Shown here: piece by piece, positions 49,857-61,238 of the stretch
How the letters are laid out: every line of letters begins with the position of its first letter
Position numbering within the stretch: the stretch's first letter is position 1
Origin: Kalmanozyma brasiliensis GHG001
Lineage: Eukaryota > Basidiomycota > Ustilaginomycetes > Ustilaginales
Direction: 5' to 3'
DNA: 64,000 nucleotides
NCBI RefSeq assembly: GCF_000497045.1
Contig: NW_015961991.1
Span: forward strand, 558,812 to 622,811
Position numbers and translations under genes: made by a program
Notes under the pieces: model-generated
The model's input: only the letters and a program-made list of their open reading frames with translations
The model's database searches: none
What the model was told of the DNA's origin: nothing

Positions 49857-51278
49857 ATGTCGTCTATCCAAACTACAATCGCGCCGTACGACCAGAGCGT
49901 TGTCTGCAAGAAGCAGCTGCTCTCCGAGGCAGAGCTTGACAAGGCTATCCAGACGGCAGCTGCTGCGCAAAAATCATGGGCCAAGGTCCCCGTCGAGGAG
50001 CGAGTGGCCATCATCACCAAATGGATGGGCATGCTCGACGCCGACAAGGAAGAACTCGGCAAGGAGCTGTCGGTGCAGATGGGTCGACCAGCAGGACAGT
50101 GTGCTGGTGAGATCAAGGGTGCTGTCCAGCGATGTCGATACCTCTGCAAGGTGGCAAAGGACAGCCTCGCCGACAAGCCCCAAACCGAAACCGAGACTCC
50201 CAACCTCAAGCTCGCCATCCGACGTGATCCATTCGGTGTTGTCGCCATTGTGACGCCGTGGAACTACCCCTACCTCACTACGGTCAACGGCCTGATCACC
50301 GCTTTGCTCGCTGGTAACGCTGTGGTGCTCAAGCCTTCGCCGCAGACACCGCTCACCGCCGAAAGCTTCCAGCGCACCCTCGAAGCAGCTGGTCTGCCCA
50401 AGGGTCTGTTGCAGATTGCCCACCTCGATTTCGAGACCACAGCCAAGCTAGCCGCAGATGCTCGCATCGGCTTCCTCATCTTCACGGGCTCGGTGGCTGG
50501 TGGCAAGGCGCTTGCTAAAGCTGCCGCTGACGGTCCAGGCTTCAAGGGTGTGGGTCTCGAGCTCGGCGGCAAGGACCCAGCCTATGTACGTGCAGATGCC
50601 GATATCGAATGGGCTGCCGAAGAGCTGGTGGACGGTGCCATGTTCAACTCGGGTCAGTCGTGCTGTTCGGTGGAGCGTATCTACGTCCACGCCTCGGTCT
50701 TCGACAAGTTTGTCGAGGAGTTCGTTGCTGTCGCCAAAGGCTACAAGCTCGGCGATCCTAGCCAGCCAGGCACTTCGCTTGGACCTGTGGTGAGCCTCGC
50801 CTCGGCCGATCGCATCCGCAAGCAGGTCGACGATGCTCTCAGCAAAGGAGCCAAGAACCTCATCCCAGACGATCTCTTCCCCGAGGCCAAAGCAGGCACC
50901 GCGCTCGTGGCACCCACCGTGCTGGTCAACGTCGACCACTCGATGGAGATCATGACAGAAGAGACGTTCGGACCCGCGATCGGCATCCAGAAGGTCGACT
51001 CGGACGAAGAGGCACTCAAGCTCATGAACGACTCGCACTACGGCCTCACCGCTTCCATCTGGACCGACATTGAGAACGCCGACTCGGCCGCTGCCTTCGA
51101 CAAGCTTGCCACCGAGCTCGAGACAGGTACGGTATACCTCAACCGCGCCGACGTCCTCGACCCCGCTGTGCCCTGGACCGGTGTCAAGGACAGTGGACGC
51201 GGTGTCAGCTTGAGCACGCTTGGATTCGACCAGCTCACGCAGCCCAAGTCGATCCATATGCGATTGCGCAAGGCCTGA
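49857..51278 (+). CDS. NAD(P)-dependent aldehyde dehydrogenase (473 aa)
   Basis: Aldehyde dehydrogenase superfamily enzyme that oxidises an aldehyde to an acid. The frame is open from 49593 with a non-ATG; the ATG at 49857 (gaacATGtcg) gives 473 aa, the normal size. The coenzyme region has AIVTPWNYPYL, NAVVLKPSPQTPL and FTGSVAGGKALAKAA. General base E235 is in LELGGKDPAYV, nucleophile C269 in NSGQSCCSVERIYV, and EETFGPAIGI is present. It resembles the succinate-semialdehyde/medium-chain aldehyde dehydrogenase groups. With the divergent gamma-glutamyl ligase it parallels the PuuA-PuuC steps of bacterial putrescine breakdown; that link is inference from position. Confidence 0.94.
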   Translation: MSSIQTTIAPYDQSVVCKKQLLSEAELDKAIQTAAAAQKSWAKVPVEERVAIITKWMGMLDADKEELGKELSVQMGRPAGQCAGEIKGAVQRCRYLCKVAKDSLADKPQTETETPNLKLAIRRDPFGVVAIVTPWNYPYLTTVNGLITALLAGNAVVLKPSPQTPLTAESFQRTLEAAGLPKGLLQIAHLDFETTAKLAADARIGFLIFTGSVAGGKALAKAAADGPGFKGVGLELGGKDPAYVRADADIEWAAEELVDGAMFNSGQSCCSVERIYVHASVFDKFVEEFVAVAKGYKLGDPSQPGTSLGPVVSLASADRIRKQVDDALSKGAKNLIPDDLFPEAKAGTALVAPTVLVNVDHSMEIMTEETFGPAIGIQKVDSDEEALKLMNDSHYGLTASIWTDIENADSAAAFDKLATELETGTVYLNRADVLDPAVPWTGVKDSGRGVSLSTLGFDQLTQPKSIHMRLRKA

Positions 51279-51715
51279 GTCGAGATCACATCTCTGAGAA
51301 CTGCAATTACAATCAATTAAGATAGATACCGGTGTGACTGCTGTGTGAATCTGTGTCCGTGTGAACACCGGTGAAGCCTGGCTGAGAGTGCTGTTGACCG
51401 CTGCGGGGTTGACGGTGCGTCTGCGATACGCGGCCCGCGCTTGCCTTTGTCGCTCCGGCAATTTGACCGAGATCCTGGAAGAAAAGAGAAAGAAACAGAA
51501 TTGATCCGCGGCAGACACGCGCTGGCTCATCTCATGCGGGTCTGCTTAACGAGTCTCTTGGAAGATAAGACGCTTTGCGGAGTCGGAAATTGCAATCACG
51601 CAGTCCAGTCATCAACCCCAACCCGCACTTCCACTCTGACCTTCAGCTCGGTCACATCCTTCGCTCAGACCATCATCTGCTTCGACTCAGCATCACACTC
51701 TCACACAATTCCAAC
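51279..51715. other. Intergenic spacer
   Basis: 437 bp between the aldehyde dehydrogenase stop and the dehydrogenase gene that follows on the same strand. 3' flank plus promoter; no clear TATA box. Confidence 0.55.
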
Positions 51716-52667
51716 ATGCCTGGCCTTCGTCTCCCTCACCGTGTCGCTGTCATCACCGGTGGCGGCTCCGGCATTGGCCGTGAGTGCGCTCTCCTCTTCG
51801 CCTCCGAGGGTGCCAACGTCGTTCTCGCCGACATCAACCTCGAAGCATGCCAAAAGACTGCTGACATGGTCAACGAGCGCTTCAGCAAGGCTGAGCTCCC
51901 CGTCAAGGCCATCGCGATGAAGTGCGACGTCAGCAAGGAGGACGAGGTGGCCGCCATCGTTCAGCGTGCCGTCGACGAGTTCGGTCGTCTCGATGTCATG
52001 GTAAGTAGAACCTCTTCACTGTCGCCGCTGCAACGCAACGCATATGTGCTCATCATGACTGCTCTCTCCTCTTGGTCACGTCTTGCAGTTCAACAACGCC
52101 GGTATCATGCACCCTGCCGACGACAACGCTCTCAACACCGAGGAAAAGATCTGGGACCTCACTCAGGCTATCAACGTCAAGGGCGTCTGGTATGGCTGCA
52201 AGCACGCCATCGTTGCCATGCGCAAGAACCCGACCGACGACTCAAAGAACCTTCACGTTGGTGGCTCCATCATCAACACCGCCTCCTTCGTGGCTCTCAG
52301 GGGCGCAGCGACACCTCAGATCGCCTACACCGCTTCCAAGGGAGCCGTTCTCGCCATGTCGCGCGAACTCGCCATGGTTCACGCTCGCGAAGGCATCCGT
52401 GTCAACTCGCTCTGCCCCGGGCCCCTCCAGACACCGCTGCTCATGGACTTCCTCAACACACCCGAGAAACTCAACCGTCGTCTCACTCACTTGCCCCTCG
52501 GTCGATTCGGCGAGGCTGTCGAGCAAGCCAAGGCCGTCCTGTTCCTCGCTACCGACGAGTCCTCCTACATTCTCGGCCACGATCTTCTGGTCGACGGTGG
52601 CCTGTCCGCAGCTTACGTCACCGCCGAGGGCCAGCCCGTCCTGCCTCCTCCTAAGAGCCTTGTCTAG
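51716..52667 (+). CDS. Short-chain dehydrogenase/reductase, two exons (287 aa)
   Basis: NAD(P)-dependent classical SDR. Exon 1 is 51716-52000 (95 codons), intron 52001-52088 (88 bp, GTAAGT...TTGCAG, phase 0), exon 2 is 52089-52667. Splicing joins GRLDVM to FNNAGIM, which rebuilds the normal N-N-A-G strand, so the intron is secure. Cofactor motif TGGGSGIG lies at residues 15-22, ADINLEA near 40 (an acidic residue after beta2, which favours NAD), and the catalytic pair is Y175-x3-K179 in IAYTASKGA with Ser in NTASFVAL. LCPGPLQTPLL is the usual C-terminal loop. Substrate unknown; a role in the same catabolic group as its neighbours is possible. It converges with the first OPT gene (stops 126 bp apart). 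Confidence 0.93.
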
Positions 52668-52792
52668 GAGCACGATCCCGACAACACGCATCCCTGTTCC
52701 GACTAGACGCAACGGTCCGACATTCACACCATGTACCGTGACAACAATCAGATTTCATTTCAATGCCGCCGCAATCGCTGTGAAGCCGCCCC

Positions 52793-55443
52793 TCATTGGG
52801 TAGGGCTGGGACAGTGATCAGGGAAGCCTTTCGGGTTGCCGAACCACTGAGCATCGGTGCGACCAATGCGCACCACGGTAAGGAGAACAGAAACAGTGGC
52901 AGGTCAGCAAAGATGTCGCAGTCCACTCGCCCGCTCGTCGTCTTTCGCATACTTACCGTCGGGAACTTCCTCTCCTTACCAGCCGCGCCAAACACGGCGA
53001 AGCTCAGCACAAAGATGACGAGCAACGACCCTCCATCCCATCCAGCCCCTACAACGTAGTTGAACTGCTTGAAGTACCTCGGATATCTGGTTCGCACCCA
53101 CACCTGCGAGGTGATGGCAACCAGAAGGATGGACAGCACCACACAATTCTGACCCGACACCAACAGGCTCGCCGAGTAGAATACGAGAGGTAGGATCAGA
53201 TCCGTCGTTTTGAACCGACCCACCTTGGGCACGTAGCGGCAAAACAGCCATTGCACCACCACCGCCAGCATACCATACACGGTCGCCATCGGGATGACAA
53301 AGTACGCCGTACCCGGACGATACACATACTTGGCCATGCTCCAGCTCACCGCGCTGATGTTGAGCGACTGATAGTACGCGCCGGACCACACGTTGCTCCC
53401 CGTGTTGGTGTGCAGCAGCGCAAACTTGGACGCCACAATGGTCGACATGACGGCGTAGTTGATGAAAGCACCGTAGACGGCGCCCATCACCTGGGTCAGA
53501 AAGAGCGTCCGCGGCGGGATCTTGAGGTACTGGCCCATCTTGAGGTCGTTGCACATGTGGATCACCTGCGTGATGGTGCTGTGCGACCAGCCGTAGAAGT
53601 ACAAATTGGCGAGCGGGCGCCCGGGGGCCACGACGCCACCGATCATCTTGGTGATGTTGGTCGTGCTCACCGCGTCGCCGAGCAGGGCGTAGAGCACTCC
53701 GGAGATGGGTGCGACCACCGCGCCGACGAGCAGAGAGACGAGGTATGCGTACCAAGTCATTGTTGTCTCTCGGGTCAGCACGACGATCAGCCCAAAGACG
53801 AAGGAGATGACGAGCAGGATGAGGTACCACCAGTGCGGCGCCTCGGGATACTTCTGCATCCCCCGCCAGTGTCGATCGGGTTGCGTCTTGTCGCGGGACT
53901 GCTTCAGGCTGGTCCGCACGTACTTGCCCCAGAACAGCGCCACGTGCATCACCAGCGCGCCGATCGCTGCAGTGCGCATCGTCATCCCCCATGCATACGT
54001 TCCTGCGACTCGAGGATACCCAACCGCCTCCAACCTTTGCTTGTCAAGGATACCATCCACAAACACCGCCGTTTGGTTGTACGCCCTCCCGTCGTCTGCG
54101 AACAGCCCCGTCGACATGAACGGGAACGACTTGGCGTTCCACGTATTCGTATAATACACAACGACCATGGCGACGTAGCACACGGCGAGGCCAATAAACA
54201 TGTTGCCCTGCTGCAGCAGCGGCAGCGCGAGATGCTTCGAGGTGATGTACTGCCAATCCAAGCTGAGGCTGAGCAGTCCCATGCCCTCGTTGCTCTGAGC
54301 GCCGCCGAAGATATTGGTCAGCGTCGTAGCGAGTGGTTTCCGAGCGTGCATACTGGCGAGACACGGGATGCTGATCGAGTTGAGCATGGGGAACATGTAC
54401 GCGGGTAGAATCTCGTACAGACCCATACCCGCAAAGCTGTACCAAAACACTCGAATGCGTTTCGAGGTGCGCCGACCTTTCTCCTCCCAGTGGAACGCCT
54501 GGAAGAGGTCAACGAGCGGTAGGGTGGTCCAGTAGACCATCTCGGACGGGTAGACGAGGATCGGCCGGCAGAGACCCGCCAAGCCGTACCCCATCAGCCC
54601 GATCGAGAGCACTGACAGGACGGCGGTGGTGTTGCTGACCTTGATCTCTGGATAGAAGAGCTTCTGCGTGCCAAAGACGTCACTCGAGTGGGCACCGTAC
54701 GAATCGGAGGAGGCGGTGATGGAGGCAATCGCATGCTCCTTCAGCCCAAACTTGCCTGGGTTGACCGTGTGCGCTGTCGCCAACAGCCACCTTGGCAGGC
54801 GATCCTGGCCGTACCTCGCAGTCAGGCTCTCGCGCGTCGGTAGTAGTCGCGCCCAAGCTGTTCCCAATACATAGATGATGATGGCGAGAAAGGTGCCATT
54901 GATGTCGATCTCGGTGGGCTTGAAGCGGTAGATCTGGGTCAGCACAGCTTGGAAAGCGGAGCCGACAAGGGCCAAGGTGATGGAACGCAGGGTAAAACAG
55001 GCGTCGCCATCATCGCGATCGCTGACGAGGTAGTCGGAAACGTCGCGGCCGTTGCGGATCACTCGTTCGTCGTCCGACTTTTCGAGGAGCTCCTCGTCGC
55101 GCAGGGTGTCGGTCGAGCCGCAGATGTTGCCCTTCTCATCCGCCGGGGTCGGAGGCGCTGTCTCGGTAGCAGGGGTTGAGCGCTTGGCGAGCTCGTCGGC
55201 GTAGTCTGCGTTCTCGACGCCGGGTCCCGTCTTATCAGCGATTTCGACCTCGTCGTCTGGCTTCTTGCACTCTGCGATAATCGACGAGGATGATTTATCG
55301 GCCGCTGGACTCGGGGCATCAGCGAAACCGAGGTGAACGAGCTCGATTTGCGATTCCGAGACGGATGCGACTGCATCCGATGGTGCTGCCGGAGGTCGAG
55401 TCATTGCTGCGGACGGCTGTTGTTCGAGAACGGAAGCAGACAT
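52793..55443 (-). CDS. OPT-family oligopeptide transporter, copy 1 (846 aa, two exons)
   Basis: Proton-coupled oligopeptide/glutathione-type transporter with about 14-16 membrane spans. Exon 1 is 55443-52957, the intron is 52956-52847 (110 bp, GTAAGT...CTCAG), and exon 2 is 52846-52793 (54 bp) encoding WFGNPKGFPDHCPSPTQ and stop. Without the splice the frame reads into unrelated sequence, whereas the splice restores the W-x-G-N-P ending of OPT proteins. Family landmarks: VNPGKFGLKEHAI near residue 200, GAGWDGGSLLVIFVLSFAVF near the end. The N-terminal 130 residues are acidic and disordered. A TATA-like box (55470-55475) is only about 27 bp before this ATG, so translation may start at M14 (ATG at 55404, better context). 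Paralogue lies upstream in tandem. Substrate (peptide, glutathione or metal chelate) unknown. Confidence 0.94.
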
Positions 55444-55469
55444 GCATGGATCTGTGGAGACGTCCGCTT

Positions 55470-55475
55470 CTTATA
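55470..55475 (-). promoter_or_regulatory. TATA-like box of OPT copy 1
   Basis: TATAAG on the minus strand. Its closeness to the ATG at 55443 suggests the second ATG, at 55404, as the true start. Confidence 0.4.
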
Positions 55476-56353
55476 CATGGCCTGTTGCAAAGCTGCACCA
55501 GCAGCCCTTCACGCAGGCTCACGCCACAAGTCCTCGAGCTTGTCAAGCCAAGCCTCGAGCATATGAAGCTTCCCAGGGTTCGCAACATGCGTGCGCACGC
55601 CACTGACAAGCTCCCCGAGCTAATGCACACGATCTGGCTTGATTCGAAGAAGGCTCAGTGCTGAGCTAGATGAAGTGGCCCATCCGATCGAGCTCGGTCT
55701 CTCCATTTCATGAAGCCAGAGCGTCGCAGTGTGGGAATTTGCGTGAGGGTAGCGCACACTGGCACGGGCAAGGCTGCGGGTGTCGGGCTGGACTCGGGAC
55801 CTACTGCATGCGTGCACGACATCGTGGATCAGGTCAACACACGTCGACGTTTGACAGGCAGCTGGTGTTATCGCACCGCTCGGCTGGCAACATCCCATGG
55901 GCGATCTATGCGCTGCTGTCGCCGGTCGTTACTGTATTCGCCAAGCCAGACACAAATTCGCTCCCATGCTCGCGGTGACTGCAGCGGAGAGGCAGGCGAT
56001 CCCTTGCATCAACGCTGCGACTCGCTCGACTCTCGGTCGGATTCGGTCAGCCGATCAATGACAAGCATTCCGACTGAGACCCAGACTCAATGTTTCTCTC
56101 GACATCGTTGGAAGACGGCAGCGCGAAAAGAAGCCCCTTTCGACTTCGACAGCAGCCATGCTCATTGGAGACCTTCAAACTCTGGTCTGCGCTTACCCAA
56201 AGACAAACGTAGCGTTTGCTTGCGAGGCTCGCAGAAACAATCATCCCTTCACGGAAGCACGGAAGCACGGAAGCGCTCAATCTATGAGACGGGGTTGAAC
56301 GTAAAATTAAGAACTCGTTGAAGACATTACAGGGCTCGTTGGGAAGGCTACGC
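55476..56353. other. Intergenic region between tandem OPT genes
   Basis: About 0.88 kb. It holds the promoter of copy 1 and the 3' flank of copy 2, plus an 8-bp tandem repeat at 56251-56274. I see no gene. Confidence 0.55.
56251..56274. repeat. Three tandem copies of acggaagc
   Basis: Perfect 8-bp unit repeated three times, 24 bp, in the 3' flank of OPT copy 2. Confidence 0.85.
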
Positions 56354-58910
56354 TCAAGAAGATGGGTCCGGACAGTAGTCTGGAAAGCCGGAGGGATTAC
56401 CAGCCCACTGCAAGATCGCGAACACGCGCAAACGAAAGAACGTAAAGAACGAGAGTCAGCATACGGAAACGATGAGCATGCATCACGTCTGTCGCGAAAG
56501 CTTTTGCACTCACCGTAGGGAAAGGGTGCTCCTTGCCCGCAGCGCCAAAGACGGCGAAGCTGAGAACGAAGATTACCAGCAGCGATCCGCCGTCCCACCC
56601 GGCGCCGACGACGTAGTTGAACTGCTTGAACCATTTGGGGTGTCTCGTTCTGACCCAGGCCTGCGAGATGAGGCCGACGAGGATGGTGCTGAGGATGACG
56701 CAGTTCTGACCGGCGGTCATCCACGCCGAGTAGAGGAAGACGGTGGGCAGGACCAAGTCGGAGGTCTTGAAGCTCCCGATTCGAGGTACAAACCGGGTGA
56801 ACGTCCAGTGGACCACTACGGCCGCAATACCGATAAGCACCGCCATGGGGATCACAAAGTAAGGCGTACCGGGTCCGTACATGTACTTGGCCATGCTCCA
56901 GGTGACCGCACTGACGTTGAGCGATTGGTAGTATGCGCCAGACCACACGTAGCTGCCTGTGTTGGTGTGGAGAAGCTCGAACTTAGACGAGATGATCGTC
57001 GAGGCGATGGCATAGTTGAGGAACGCACCGAAGACCGTGCCGATCACCTGCGTGATGAACATCGCGCGTGGTGGCACTGTGATCGTACATAAGGAAGCAA
57101 TGGATCAGTCCCGACGTTCAGATAAACGATTCGCTGGGGAGAAATACATACCCTTCAAGTATTGACCCATCTTGAGATCGTTCGACAGATTGATGACCTG
57201 GGCGATGGTACTGTGCGACCAGGCGTAAAAGTAGAGGTTTGCCAACGGCATTCCTGGCGAGACGATGCCGCCGATCATCTTGGTCAGATTGTTGGTGCTG
57301 ATTCCGTTACCAAGGAGCGCATACAGTACACCCGAGAAGGGCGCCACGATCGTCCCGAGCAACAGCGAGACAATGTACGAGTACCACGGCAACGTCGTCT
57401 CCTGCGTCAGTACCACAATGAGGCCGAACACAAATGAGATGGCGAGCAGGATCAGGTACCACCAATGCGGAGCCTCCTTGTACTTTTGCATCGCCTTCCA
57501 ATGGCGGTCTGGCTGCGTCTTGTCCCTTGCCTGTCGCAAGCTCTTGAGGACGTCCTTGCCCCAGAAGAGCACGACGTGGGTGACGAGGGCTCCGATTGCC
57601 GCGTTTCGCATGAGCATGCCCCATGCGTAGGTGCCCGTAACGTTCGGGTATCCAACCGCCTCGAGCTTCTGTCGATCGAGAATGCCGTTGACAAAGACGG
57701 CGCTCTGGTTGTATTTCTTGCCATCGTCGGCAAAGATACTCGTTGACATGAAGGGGAAGGATTTGGCGTTCCAGACATTGCCGTAGTAGATGGCCGCCAT
57801 GGCAACGTAGCAGACGGCATACCCGATCCAGCTGTTGGCTTGTTGGATGAGGGGGAGGGACAGTTGTGTCGACGTGATGTACTGCCAGTCGAGGCTAAGA
57901 CTCAAGAGGCCCATGCCTTCGTTGGACTGCGCTCCGCCAAAGACGTTGGTGAGCGTCTGGGCGACGCTCTTGGGCGCATGCATACTCGCCAGGCAGGGGA
58001 TCGACACCGAGTTGAGGGTCGGAAAGATGTAGGCGGGGAGGAACTCGTAGAGCCCCATTCCGGCGAAGCTCCACCAGAAGGCCTTGACACGCTTGGCGCT
58101 GAAGCTCTTGTCCCAGTGGAAGGCTTGGAAGAGATCGACGAGCGGAAGGGTCCCCCAGTAGACCATTTCAGCCGGGTAGACGAGAATAGGTCGCAGAATG
58201 CCGGCGAGACCATATCCGAACAAACCGATGGACAGGACAGACAGGGCGGCTGTGGTGGTCGTCACCTTGATGTCTGGATAGAAGAGCTTCTGCGTTCCGA
58301 ACACATCGCTGGAATGGGCACCGTTGGAAGCAGACGAAGCAGTGATGGCGGCAATAGCGTGTTCTTTCAGTCCAAAGGGTCCTGGATTGATGAAATGTAC
58401 TGTAGCAATCAGCCAGGCCGGAAGCCTGTTGCCAAATCGTGAGGTGAGACTCGCTCGTGTGGGCAGGAATCGAGCCCAGGCGGTGCCGAGGACATAGATG
58501 ATGATGGCCAAGAACGTTCCGCCAATGGTGACCTCGGTGGGTTTGAATCGATAGATCTGCGTCAGGACCGCTTGGAACGCTGCTCCAACCAGGCCCAGGG
58601 TGATGGAGCGGAAGGTGAAGCATGCATCACCGTCGTCGCGGTCGTTGATAAGAAAGTCGGAGACATCGCGGCCGTTGCGAATGATGTGCTCGTCCGAGGA
58701 GCTGCGAACGCCCTCGCCTGCATCGTCGTGCGCAACGTAGGCTGGCTCGGTGACTTCGACCTTCTCATCGATCTTCTTGTCCTCGTCAATGGACGCAGCG
58801 GACGGTGTATCGGACAGAGGCGGGCTGCGTTCGATGGCATCCAAGATAGGCAGCTGCGAGAGCTCATCCTGGCTCTGGGCAGCGGCCGCTGTTGCCGAAG
58901 CTGACGACAT
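56354..58910 (-). CDS. OPT-family oligopeptide transporter, copy 2 (791 aa, three exons)
   Basis: Close paralogue of copy 1. Exon 1 is 58910-57152, intron 57151-57077 (75 bp, GTATGT...CACAG), exon 2 is 57076-56514, intron 56513-56408 (106 bp, GTGAGT...TGCAG), exon 3 is 56407-56354 (54 bp) encoding WAGNPSGFPDYCPDPSS and stop. The first intron falls inside the codon between QYLK and PPRAMFITQ; copy 1 has no intron there. The second intron and the 54-bp last exon match copy 1 in position and length. The start at 58910 (caccATGtcg) lies about 82 bp after a TATA-like box. Family landmarks: INPGPFGLKEHAIAAITASS and GAGWDGGSLLVIFVLSFAVF. Exon lengths sum to 792 codons, in frame throughout. Confidence 0.94.
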
Positions 58911-58990
58911 GGTGCGTAGCCAAAGCAGAAGGAGGTAGAGACAAGCTGATGCGGGATCAAATATCAAAATACACTCAATCGTGCGCTGTT

Positions 58991-58996
58991 CTTATA
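58991..58996 (-). promoter_or_regulatory. TATA-like box of OPT copy 2
   Basis: TATAAG on the minus strand, about 82 bp before the ATG at 58910. Confidence 0.5.
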
Positions 58997-59276
58997 GACA
59001 ACGGAATGTCCTTCTCGTATATGCATGCGACCGACGTCTTTCGGCTCAGGAAGCTTGTCTTTGAGCTCAACAATCCCACCAAAGGTAAAACTGCTCGAGC
59101 CTCGTCTTTGCAGCAGACCAAGTTACAGGACCTATGCGGCGAATTCGCCGCGTATCATTTGACCAATGCGCACATTACACCATCTGACAATAGCGGCAAG
59201 CCATGTGAACAACATGGGGTCTGGCGGATCACCGCCCCCGGGCCGACGGCTGGGGATGTTTCGGTCTACCAAGGGT

Positions 59277-59293
59277 GGCGGCGGCGGCGGCGG
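59277..59293. repeat. (GGC)n trinucleotide repeat
   Basis: ggc repeated more than five times without interruption, in non-coding DNA upstream of OPT copy 2. Confidence 0.85.
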
Positions 59294-59749
59294 AAGGTGC
59301 CATTCCGACGTGTTGGGCCTCGTGCAACGCACGCTAGCCCGTTGGAGAACAATGAGCCCAACGCTCAAGCTGATTTCTGATTCGAAGAGGATGGAACGAT
59401 ATGCAGTCAAGATGGCGTGACAGGTGGGAGAAAGACTCGGCTGTCACACAAGGTAAAGATCGTTTCGAAACTGAAATGGAAGCTACGGCCTCGGAAAATT
59501 TGAGCTTCGAATTCATGCATCCGTGTGCTCGCTCGGCAGGTGTCGGCGAAGAGGGAGGAGGAACCGCTATTCGGCTGGGCATATGGGTAGCGCAAGAAGG
59601 TAGGGTGGCATGCTCCCGGTCCCATCGGCATGGCGCCTTCCGTGCTCGAAACCCACGTGAGGAAAAGACGGCATCGCCCCACTCGCAAAAAATCAGCACT
59701 CAGTATCAGATCGTGCGCTTCAGTTTCGTCACATCACGATGGCATCATT

Positions 59750-60057
59750 GCCATGATCTCGGCTGCTCTGGCGTGTGGCTCTAACTGCAGCGCCTCGTCT
59801 GACTCACAGCCCAACGCTGCGGAGACCTGCCCCAAGTACCTGGCGCACTTGCGCTATCAGATCAACCTGAACCAAACCGGCGGCACCCCGAAAGCTAACC
59901 CTGTCGATCAACGCCTCCGTCCTTACCGAGCCTGGCCTGAGGAACGACTTCACCGAAGTCGACGCCTACAGCTGGGAGGGACACCGCGGTCAACGATGCG
60001 ACTACTGGAGATTCATCTCCAATTGCTGTCCAACTGAGCGCGGTGCGGACCCCTTGT
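59750..60057 (+). pseudogene. Possible remnant of a small cysteine-rich protein gene
   Basis: Two adjoining segments look protein-like but are in different frames. The first (about 59750-59900) reads ALACGSNCSASSDSQP and on to a CPKYL segment. The second (about 59870-60057, ending in TAA) contains LTEPGLRNDFTEVDAYSWEG, then a CDYWRFISNCCP segment. Together they have six cysteines. The second frame has a TGA just before it, and I find no good GT-AG pair that would join them, nor a clear signal peptide upstream. This may be a frameshifted remnant, a gene with a missed intron, or chance. No family recognised. Confidence 0.25.
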
Positions 60058-61238
60058 AATGATCATCACACGCCATCGAATCCCCGACTTCGTGTTGACG
60101 AGAGCCTTCCTTCGTGGCTGCCGTGGTCGTATGTGTGTGCCTGATCACGCCAGCGGACGAAGGAGTGATATTGTGTTGGCGTCGAGGCTCGGTGCATGGT
60201 CGACGATGTCGCGTAACGAAGCAAGTGTATTAAATCTTTCTGACACTATTGTCTGGACTTCGCATTGCGCAAAAGCGCATCTTCAACTCTGTGAAGCTCG
60301 CTATTCAAGGCCTTAAAATGGATGAGCGAATATAGACGGCATTCTATCCACAAACACCAACTAGCTGCGTTAATTACAGTATGGTCTGTTCTGTACGACG
60401 CTTTATGAATCTGTTTGAGCATTTCTTTGCTCCCATTTTGTTGTTGCTGATCGCAAAATGTCGCTCACAAATTGAATTTTTCGCAAAACGACCCAATGTC
60501 TTGAAGATTCGAACAGCGGATTCGCAGCTTAATCCTGACAAACTTGTCAAGTGATCTTGCTGGAACAGTCTGTGCGCCAAAAAAAACCTCTCAAGTCAGC
60601 AAAAGAAGGCGCCGACAAATGGCAAAAAGCAAAATTTCTTTCAGATTGTCACGAAACCCTGCACAAATGTGGATGCTTGACTTCAACTCTCTCGGACACG
60701 GTTGAAAGCTGATCCAGTGCGAAATTTTTGACAGCACGGGCATCAACTTTCAGACCGCAAATTGAACAGACAAGACACATTTTCAGTCGCTCTAGTGGAC
60801 AACGAACTTATCGACTGACTTTGATGTGAGAAGGTCTGTTTAGGATCACAACGAAGCGAGTGGACGCTGAGACCGACCGCGGCTGCGGTCCCATCCGCAG
60901 CATGACAAGGTATTGAAAAGGGGGGGCTCGAAGATGCCGAAGGCCTCGGCTGCGGCCTCGGCCTTGCGGCGATGCGAGAGCTCACTGAACGCGGGTAGCT
61001 GTCTTGTTGAGAGAACAGAGCGAAGCGGGAGTACGTCCGCCCCGTCTGACATCTCTTGCGTCTCATCAGCTGCACTTAGCCTTGTGCGAATCATGCTCAT
61101 GCCATGCGTGCATCCGACGAAGGTGTTTACACTTTGCATTTGATGTAGACTCTATCGCAGAAGGGTCGTGGATGCTGTTGGCTGCTTCGTCATCCGCAGC
61201 GTCCATGGCATGGCGCGGTATTGTTTGTGACGAAAACA

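Larger units (their letters stand above)
58997..61238. other. Long intergenic region with AT-richer block and a possible gene remnant
   Basis: About 2.2 kb. It has a GGC repeat at 59277-59293, a possible broken small cysteine-rich gene at 59750-60057, and a visibly AT-richer stretch from about 60230 to 60830. No intact gene is supported. Confidence 0.55.

Noticed and set aside
50448..51530. 360-codon minus-strand open frame opposite the aldehyde dehydrogenase gene
   Set aside because: Shadow frame; the plus strand has all catalytic motifs of the enzyme.
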